Assembly (NCBI GenBank): GCA_964567045.1 | Contig: CAZMLE010000038.1 | Span: 1 to 37,426 of the forward strand | Direction of reading: 5' to 3' | DNA from: JAFNGF01 sp964567045 | GTDB lineage: Bacteria > Planctomycetota > Phycisphaerae > Sedimentisphaerales > Anaerobacaceae | DNA: 37,426 nucleotides | In this document: positions 32,703 to 37,426 of the stretch, piece after piece | Numbering within the stretch: the stretch's first letter is position 1 | Layout of the letters: every line of letters begins with the position of its first letter | Notes under the pieces: model-generated | Database searches by the model: none | What the model saw: the letters and a program-made list of their open reading frames with translations, nothing else | What the model was told of the DNA's origin: nothing | Program-made: the position numbers and the translations under genes

Positions 32703-33965
32703 ATGCCAATGCCGCATCTCAATAACAGAAGTGTCCGGCTTGAATGGACCCAGCTACTGGTGCTCGCGGGCGTGCACTTTCTGGTTGATATGTTTGCCAA
32801 TATGCTGCCCTCCATCCTGCCTGTAGTTCGGGAGCAATTCACGTTGAGCCTTTCGATGGGCGCTCTTATTTTGGTACTGCTGACCTTGACCTCCAACTTT
32901 GTGCAGATACTAACAGGCCACACAAGAGCCAACAAAACCGTGCCGATGTTTCTGCATTTGGGACTTGTCCTGTCGGCAGGGATATGTCTGCTGTCTGCGC
33001 TGCCAAGGTCGGGCGGCGGCATACCACTGGTGGTCCTTCTGGGCATAGTCAGCGGCGTTGGCATTGCCGTAGCCCATCCCGAAGGGCTCAGGGCGATTGA
33101 CTCGCTCAGGCAAATCCCGCCCGCAATCAGCACAGCGGTCTTTATGACCGGCGGGTTTTTGGGATTTGCAGCCGGCGGAGTAATTTCCACCCTTCTGGTG
33201 TCCAGATTTGGCCTGGCAGGTCTGTATCCTCTGACTGTTTGCCCTCTGGCAGGTGTGCTGATGGTTATCTTATCAAAGGTACGCTTATCCACAGGCCAGG
33301 AGGAATATAGTGGACAGGCCGACTCTGCAACTGCGGTGGGCACAAAGCTACCTTTTTGGCAGTTGATGGTTATGTCCGTGCCCGCGGCGGTCTCAACAAC
33401 CGTAGTTCTATCGCTTCTTCCGACTAACCTCAACGAGCTGGGATTCAAGCTGACTTTCGGAGGGTTTTCCGCGACGATGTTCGGCTTAGGAGCGACGGTG
33501 GGTCCCTTTGTCTGGGCCGCCATCGCCCAAAAGAAAGGTGAACTTCCTTGTTCAACCCTCGCGTTTTTGCTGTGTGTTCCCTTGCTGGCGGTGTATTTGC
33601 TGATGACAAGAAGCACAACAGCGGTGTGGATGTTGTTCGGCCTGGGCTTTTGTTCAATGTCAGCCTACATACTCATTATTACGATCGCCCGACACACAAG
33701 CCTGCCCCGAGCCCAGTTCCCCGCTTTTGCGGGGACAGGCTTGCCCCTGCGGAAGCAGGGGGGCGAGCTAAGTCTCGGACGGCGGATGGGCTTTATAGTG
33801 GGTGGTACATGGGGGCTTGCCAATTTGATATTCTTGGCCCTGATTCCTGTCGCCCAACATTATGGCACAGAGTTGGTCCTGAAGTTTATGCCTTTAGGTT
33901 ATCTGTTTTCCGGGGCCTTCGGACTTTACATAATGTCAAGAAATCGCCAACAGCCTCAAACATAG
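32703..33965 (+). CDS. MFS transporter (fosmidomycin-resistance-like)
   Basis: This 420-residue protein has about 12 hydrophobic membrane segments. HFLVDMFANMLPSILPVVR opens the first, in the style of Fsr-type major-facilitator proteins that export fosmidomycin and related small molecules. A second half-repeat begins near LPFWQLMVMSVPAAVS. The natural substrate is unknown. ATG 32703 or 32709 is probable; no good ribosome binding site is seen, and the longer frame from 32631 adds a non-family stretch. A palindromic repeat is inserted in frame at 33719-33761, in a loop (about residues 339-353). It converges with the aldo/keto reductase gene. Confidence 0.8.
   Translation: MPMPHLNNRSVRLEWTQLLVLAGVHFLVDMFANMLPSILPVVREQFTLSLSMGALILVLLTLTSNFVQILTGHTRANKTVPMFLHLGLVLSAGICLLSALPRSGGGIPLVVLLGIVSGVGIAVAHPEGLRAIDSLRQIPPAISTAVFMTGGFLGFAAGGVISTLLVSRFGLAGLYPLTVCPLAGVLMVILSKVRLSTGQEEYSGQADSATAVGTKLPFWQLMVMSVPAAVSTTVVLSLLPTNLNELGFKLTFGGFSATMFGLGATVGPFVWAAIAQKKGELPCSTLAFLLCVPLLAVYLLMTRSTTAVWMLFGLGFCSMSAYILIITIARHTSLPRAQFPAFAGTGLPLRKQGGELSLGRRMGFIVGGTWGLANLIFLALIPVAQHYGTELVLKFMPLGYLFSGAFGLYIMSRNRQQPQT
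33719..33761. repeat. In-frame double hairpin in the MFS gene
   Basis: Hairpins CCCCGC/GCGGGG (33719-33734) and CCCCTGC/GCAGGGG (33744-33761) are joined by ACAGGCTTG. The same layout is seen at 36216-36258 and, in the other direction, at 13927-13954. Confidence 0.85.
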
Positions 33966-33982
33966 GCAGCTCTATTTTTTTT

Positions 33983-34020
33983 GACCGGATTTACAGGATT
34001 ATCCTGTTATCCTGTCTAAA
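33983..34020. repeat. GACAGGAT-type repeat between convergent genes
   Basis: A nested palindrome built of ACAGGAT/ATCCTGT units, with T-run before and A-run after. It supplies the last eight codons and the stop (33991-33993) of the aldo/keto reductase on the minus strand. Other copies: 20341-20378 and 28126-28188. The run order is opposite to that of an intrinsic terminator on both strands. Confidence 0.85.
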
Positions 34021-35070
34021 AGATTCATGCGGACTGTCAGGGTAGGCCGGGTGGTACGGCGAAACGCCTAAGCCGAAGGCAACACTTTGCTCTTCGCTGC
34101 GGAAAATAGACTCGCAGCTTTTGGCCAGCTCGGCCAGCTTCTGCTTTTCGACCTCGGTGATAGGGCGATATGAGCAAGCAGCTTTTATCGCCTTATCGAG
34201 AAGGTCCAAGAAGGAAGGGGGAATTCCTGCCGCGACAGGTTTCTGCGATAAGGTGAAACGCAAAGCCAAGCTAATTTCATTATCGTCCTCCAGCGGGCGA
34301 TACCACCACTTGCGGGTTCTTTCGGCGCCGGCCAGCCAGGCGCCGCCGCATGTCGGCTTGATAGCCAGGACGCCCACGCCCTGCTTTTCGGCCAGCTCAA
34401 GAACAGCCTTGCCGAATCCTAATTGGAAATACTCGATGAAATTGGTCGGGAACATAACGGCGTCAAAGGCAAAGCCCTGCATCATCGCAAGCGCACCCTT
34501 AGTGGTGTGTGCCGAGAAGCCAAAATGCCGCACTTTTCCTTCTTGCTTGGCTTTGAGGAAGGTTTCGATAGCACCGCCCGTCCCGAGCGCCTGTTTCACC
34601 TCTTCGGGAGTACGAATCGCGTGCATCTGGTATAGATCAAAATAATCGGTTTTCAGCCGCCTGAGGGATTGCTCCAGCTCCTTTTGGGCACCATCTTTGT
34701 CCCGCATCTTGGTCTTGCAGGCCAAGAATATCCGCCTGCGGTCGATGCCTTGCAATCCAATTCCCATCTTTGTCTCACATTCACCGTCACCGTAGGCGGG
34801 AGCCACATCGAAGTAGTTCACGCCTTTCTCGAAGGCATCGTGGATTCCGGCAGTACAGCGAGCCTGATCGTAGTGAATAAGTGAAAGTCCCGGAAACCCT
34901 ACGACAGAGACTTTTTCATCCGTCCGCCCAAGCAACCTTCGTGACAATCCGGCTACCTTATCATCTTCGCCCTTTGAATCCGGACTTTTGACAGCCCAAA
35001 TCGGCCGGGCGCCAAGTGCATAACTTGCAGCAGCACTGCTTACAACTTTCAAAAATGACCGCCTTTTCAT
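33991..35070 (-). CDS. Exported aldo/keto reductase
   Basis: This 359-residue NADPH-type oxidoreductase has a twin-arginine-like leader (MKRRSFLKVVSSAAASYALG). The full catalytic tetrad is present: Asp88 (YFDVAP), Tyr93 (AYGDGE), Lys119 (ACKTK) and His150 (YQMHA). A C-terminal helical region follows the barrel. The substrate is unknown. It contrasts with the related gene at 12013-13029, where the tetrad is largely lost. The last eight residues and stop codon come from the repeat at 33983-34020, so the original C-terminus was probably different. It starts 21 bp after the FmdB-type gene ends, and the two may be co-transcribed. Confidence 0.87.
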   Translation of the reverse strand: MKRRSFLKVVSSAAASYALGARPIWAVKSPDSKGEDDKVAGLSRRLLGRTDEKVSVVGFPGLSLIHYDQARCTAGIHDAFEKGVNYFDVAPAYGDGECETKMGIGLQGIDRRRIFLACKTKMRDKDGAQKELEQSLRRLKTDYFDLYQMHAIRTPEEVKQALGTGGAIETFLKAKQEGKVRHFGFSAHTTKGALAMMQGFAFDAVMFPTNFIEYFQLGFGKAVLELAEKQGVGVLAIKPTCGGAWLAGAERTRKWWYRPLEDDNEISLALRFTLSQKPVAAGIPPSFLDLLDKAIKAACSYRPITEVEKQKLAELAKSCESIFRSEEQSVAFGLGVSPYHPAYPDSPHESFRQDNRIIL

Positions 35071-35091
35071 AATTCTTCCTCTGTATGGAGT

Positions 35092-35316
35092 CTACCTGCG
35101 GCATCCTGCACAACTACTGGCATGGCAGGACGCGCAGCCCGACCGCGACACGGGCCGAGCACTTTCCTTGCTCGATCTGGACATTGCAAAGACCGATAGC
35201 TTGCGGCGGACACGCCGGCCGGCACAGTTGGGGCACTTGACCTTGGCATTGGACGACCGCACAAGCTGCTCAAAATCGGCGCCGCACTGCTGACACCGGT
35301 ACTCATAGATTGGCAC
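35092..35316 (-). CDS. FmdB-family zinc-ribbon protein
   Basis: This 74-residue protein has the FmdB opening MPIYEYRCQQCG, two CxxC knuckles (Cys8/Cys11 and Cys28/Cys31) that bind zinc, and a Cys/Ser-rich tail (SGCASCHASSCAGC). The family is widespread, small and thought to be regulatory; its function is not known. Start GTG 35316 has AGGTGA about 5 bases upstream. It precedes the aldo/keto reductase on the same strand and diverges from the peptidase gene. Confidence 0.87.
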   Translation of the reverse strand: MPIYEYRCQQCGADFEQLVRSSNAKVKCPNCAGRRVRRKLSVFAMSRSSKESARPVSRSGCASCHASSCAGCRR

Positions 35317-35487
35317 GGAATCACCTCACTACACAAAATTATAACAACGGTGGGCCTAGCCCACGCCACCTTTGAGATTATATGACAAACGCACCTCGCG
35401 GTAAAGGTCAATCGGTGCTTGATTTGGGCTGCCAAGCAAGTACAATTGAACTATAACCTTAGCCTACAAACCTCACGGGTACTTGCC

Positions 35488-36207
35488 ATGAGAAAGCTGT
35501 TTTACAAGCTGGGTAAGATTGCTGGTCCGAGCGTTCGCAAGGCCAAGTGGTTCTGGCAGACCGCTACCAATAGTCAAGCCGAGGCTATCAAGGCCGAATA
35601 CGAGGTAGGCCGAGATATGGCTTGTGACGTCAGACGCAGGTTAGGCCCTGATCCGGACCGGCGAACGGGCGAAATCCTGGATGAGGTCGGCTCTCGGTTG
35701 GCCCGACGCGTTGCCGATAACCTTCGTTCGTTCAGTTTTGAATCCGTCATGAGTCCCGCGCCCGAAGCCTTCTGTCTGCCCGGCGGGTTTATCTTTGTCA
35801 GCCGAGCACTTGTGGAGTTGTGCCGGGCTGATAAAGATGAGATTGCCTTTATTTTGGCCCACGAGATGACCCATGTCATCCGGGGACACGTTATGGAGCG
35901 GATGATAAGCAATTCCGCAATTGCGGCAGCGTCACGGGCGGCTCCTATCCGCGATGTGCTCAGCGCCTGTCTTCGCGAAGCCGGCGCCAAGTTTCTGGAG
36001 AGTGCTTATTCGCAAGACCAGGAGCTGGAAGCCGACAAGTTCGCCGTTCACCTGGTCATCGCCGCGGGATACGACCCTCGCGGCTCAATTAGATTTTTCC
36101 AGCGACTGGCAAAATCTTCAGACGAGTCGAACCTCGGAAATTACTTTTCCTCCCATCCCTCGTGCAAGGTTCGCATCGAAAATATCACCGGCCTCTTGAG
36201 CAAGTAA
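35488..36207 (+). CDS. M48-family zinc metallopeptidase
   Basis: This 239-residue peptidase has the zinc site HEMTH (His125, Glu126, His129) and the third ligand Glu in ELEADKFAV (about 181), the M48 pattern. GYDPRGSIRFFQRLAK and SSHPSCKVRI are the typical downstream segments. Unlike HtpX it has no clear membrane segments, and no signal peptide is seen; it resembles the soluble LoiP/BepA-type core without an export signal. Start ATG 35488 matches the conserved part; the longer frame from 35419 adds unlikely residues. No strong ribosome binding site. Substrates unknown, probably protein quality control. Confidence 0.85.
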   Translation: MRKLFYKLGKIAGPSVRKAKWFWQTATNSQAEAIKAEYEVGRDMACDVRRRLGPDPDRRTGEILDEVGSRLARRVADNLRSFSFESVMSPAPEAFCLPGGFIFVSRALVELCRADKDEIAFILAHEMTHVIRGHVMERMISNSAIAAASRAAPIRDVLSACLREAGAKFLESAYSQDQELEADKFAVHLVIAAGYDPRGSIRFFQRLAKSSDESNLGNYFSSHPSCKVRIENITGLLSK

Positions 36208-36215
36208 GTTTAGCT

Positions 36216-36258
36216 CCCCGCCTTCGCGGGGACAAGCTTGCCCCTGCGCAGGCAGGGG
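36216..36258. repeat. Double-hairpin repeat between convergent genes
   Basis: Hairpin CCCCGC/GCGGGG (36216-36231), linker ACAAGCTTG and hairpin CCCCTGC/GCAGGGG (36241-36258) match the MFS-gene insert. It lies just after the peptidase gene and could help end transcription. Confidence 0.85.
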
Positions 36259-36311
36259 CAAGCACGGCGACGGTCAAACAAGGACAAAACCTCCAAAATT
36301 GAAAATTCTAC

Positions 36312-37426
36312 TCAATCTTTTCTGGGACTCGACGCAGCCGCGGTTTTCTTAGCCGCGCTCAAATGCCAGTCGATCCCTTCCATTCCGTGCCAATGGCCCT
36401 CGTCGCCATCAAAACTATACTCGAAAGCCAAGTCACCCTCCAAGATCGTGCCATCCTTAAGGGTGAGCTTATAAGGCACCGTAGGCCAGCCTTTCTTGCC
36501 TATAATTTCTTTGTCTCCTATGAAGACTTCGCCAAGTTCGATGGATATTATAGGATTATCTTTGAAGGTTTTACAGATCCACTCTACCAATTTGTCATGC
36601 CAATGATGAGCCGTGTAGTGCCCGGCGGTCGGGAATTCATTCCAGCCTTTCTTCGACGTCAGAAACGCATCGTAGTCAGCAGCGCGGATATTTTCGAACA
36701 GTTGCCTGGCCGCTTGAACGACCTCCTCAGGGTGCTCCATCACCTGCGCAAGTTTTTCGTCCTGGATGGGCTGTTCCCAGTCGGTGCCCCCGCGGTGCCA
36801 GGCATCCATCGGACCGAGGATTTTTCTGCGCCAGTGTCGCCGGGGCTGGCCCCAGTCATTGCTCATCCAGGCAATAAAGCTCTCTGCATCCATTTTGTCC
36901 CGGCGGTAGCTTTCTGCCCATCCTTGATCGAACGTGATACGGTGGCGACGGTCCAGTTCTTTCGCGAACTCGTCGGTATAAAAACCTGCTATCAGCGGCG
37001 AGAAGATTTCCGTTTCGAGCGGTCCCAGGTAAAGGTATGCGTCATATCCGTCTCGGTAGGTGCACCGCATGGGTCTGTCCGGGAAGGCGTCAAAAGGTTC
37101 CTGCCCGAACGGTCCGACGTTAAGTGGAAAAGCCATCGGCTTATTATCAAGCGCGGCAAAGGCCGAATCAAATAGTCCTAAGCACAACCGCCCATTTACC
37201 TCACCCATATTTGTCTGCACCGGCATATGCGGAAAGATCGCATATACCTTATCTGGCCCCAGTTCCTTGCGCAAATACCAACCCGCCGTCAACACCGGTG
37301 CACCTTCAAAGTATTGCAGATTCAGTCCGGTGTGGCCCACCCCCACAATGAACAGAGTATTTCGCTTTTCATTAGGGCTACCGGAAAAAACCTGCTCGGA
37401 TGAAGATAACGCAAGCAGCGAGTTGC
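36312..37426 (-). CDS. Hypothetical protein with C-terminal NTF2-like region, partial
   Basis: The minus-strand frame is open from the right edge to the stop at 36312, so the N-terminus lies outside; about 370 residues are visible. I do not recognise it with certainty. The first part (TLFIVGVGHTGLN, YLRKELGPDKVYAIF, YDAYLYLGPLE) resembles the ChaN/erythromycin-esterase style of metal-dependent fold, with His in VGHTG. The end (about 225-340, HYTAHHWHDKLVEWICK, GTILEGDLAFEYSFDGDEGH) looks like an NTF2/SnoaL-type cone. The GTG at 37346 is not the true start because upstream codons are open and protein-like. Confidence 0.5.
   Translation of the reverse strand, partial: NSLLALSSSEQVFSGSPNEKRNTLFIVGVGHTGLNLQYFEGAPVLTAGWYLRKELGPDKVYAIFPHMPVQTNMGEVNGRLCLGLFDSAFAALDNKPMAFPLNVGPFGQEPFDAFPDRPMRCTYRDGYDAYLYLGPLETEIFSPLIAGFYTDEFAKELDRRHRITFDQGWAESYRRDKMDAESFIAWMSNDWGQPRRHWRRKILGPMDAWHRGGTDWEQPIQDEKLAQVMEHPEEVVQAARQLFENIRAADYDAFLTSKKGWNEFPTAGHYTAHHWHDKLVEWICKTFKDNPIISIELGEVFIGDKEIIGKKGWPTVPYKLTLKDGTILEGDLAFEYSFDGDEGHWHGMEGIDWHLSAAKKTAAASSPRKD

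Noticed and set aside
32406..32726. Long open plus-strand frame before the MFS gene
   Set aside because: No start codon in its first part, low-complexity composition and overlap with the MFS start region.
33983..34020. GACAGGAT-type repeat as a bidirectional intrinsic terminator
   Set aside because: On both strands the T-run precedes and the A-run follows the hairpin, the reverse of the required order.
10673..36258. Repeated short palindromes as a possible CRISPR array
   Set aside because: Copies are scattered over 25 kb, lie in genes and between genes, and have no regular spacers or cas genes.
1..37426. Search for tRNA, rRNA and riboswitches
   Set aside because: No cloverleaf, rRNA core motif or known aptamer pattern was recognised by eye; small structured RNAs could still be missed.

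Overview
The window looks like chromosomal DNA of a planctomycete, most likely class Phycisphaerae. This is inferred from protein style: exported LamG proteins, dockerin-like C-termini of the type D-x-x-x-D-x-x-x-D-x-x-D, Fn3-like modules rich in YFGTS and YYWKVDEV motifs, a GH43-like enzyme, oxidoreductases with Tat-like leaders, and large PQQ-type beta-propellers. No rRNA or tRNA gene, phage, complete insertion sequence or CRISPR array was seen.

Layout. 1-746: 3' part of a GH43-like glycosidase. 747-2708: AT-richer accessory stretch with a nuclease-like hypothetical gene and a nucleotidyltransferase cassette, punctuated by three copies of a ~28-bp REP-like repeat. 2701-8492: a DUF434/DUF5616-type gene and an exported nitrilase-family hydrolase (minus strand), an RNase Z-like metallo-hydrolase (plus), a PadR regulator with its membrane partner and a clear operator/promoter (minus), and a nucleotide-sugar dehydrogenase (minus). 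8753-15799: plus-strand run of two LamG proteins, an exported aldo/keto-reductase-like protein, a tetraheme cytochrome lipoprotein, 6-phosphofructokinase and an esterase. 15851-17035: a URO-D/MtaA-type protein (minus).

17426-31312: plus-strand signalling and envelope cluster. It has an exported TPR-LamG protein behind a PhoB-box-like promoter, a membrane histidine kinase, two tandem OmpR-type response regulators, a 1353-residue exported propeller-methyltransferase-propeller-malectin fusion, a MacB-type ABC ATPase and permease, and a coiled-coil lipoprotein. 31843-37426: a STAS protein, an MFS transporter, a canonical aldo/keto reductase (minus), an FmdB zinc ribbon (minus), an M48 peptidase and a partial exported protein (minus).

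The most unusual feature is a population of short GC-rich palindromic repeats, dense from about 10.6 kb to the right end. Several lie inside protein-coding genes and keep the frame (both LamG genes, phosphofructokinase, histidine kinase, first response regulator, propeller fusion, coiled-coil lipoprotein, MFS transporter). Others supply stop codons, and one 24-bp unit is cleanly inserted inside another repeat. This resembles the in-frame palindromic elements known from Rickettsia, but in an unrelated lineage and with several families active together.
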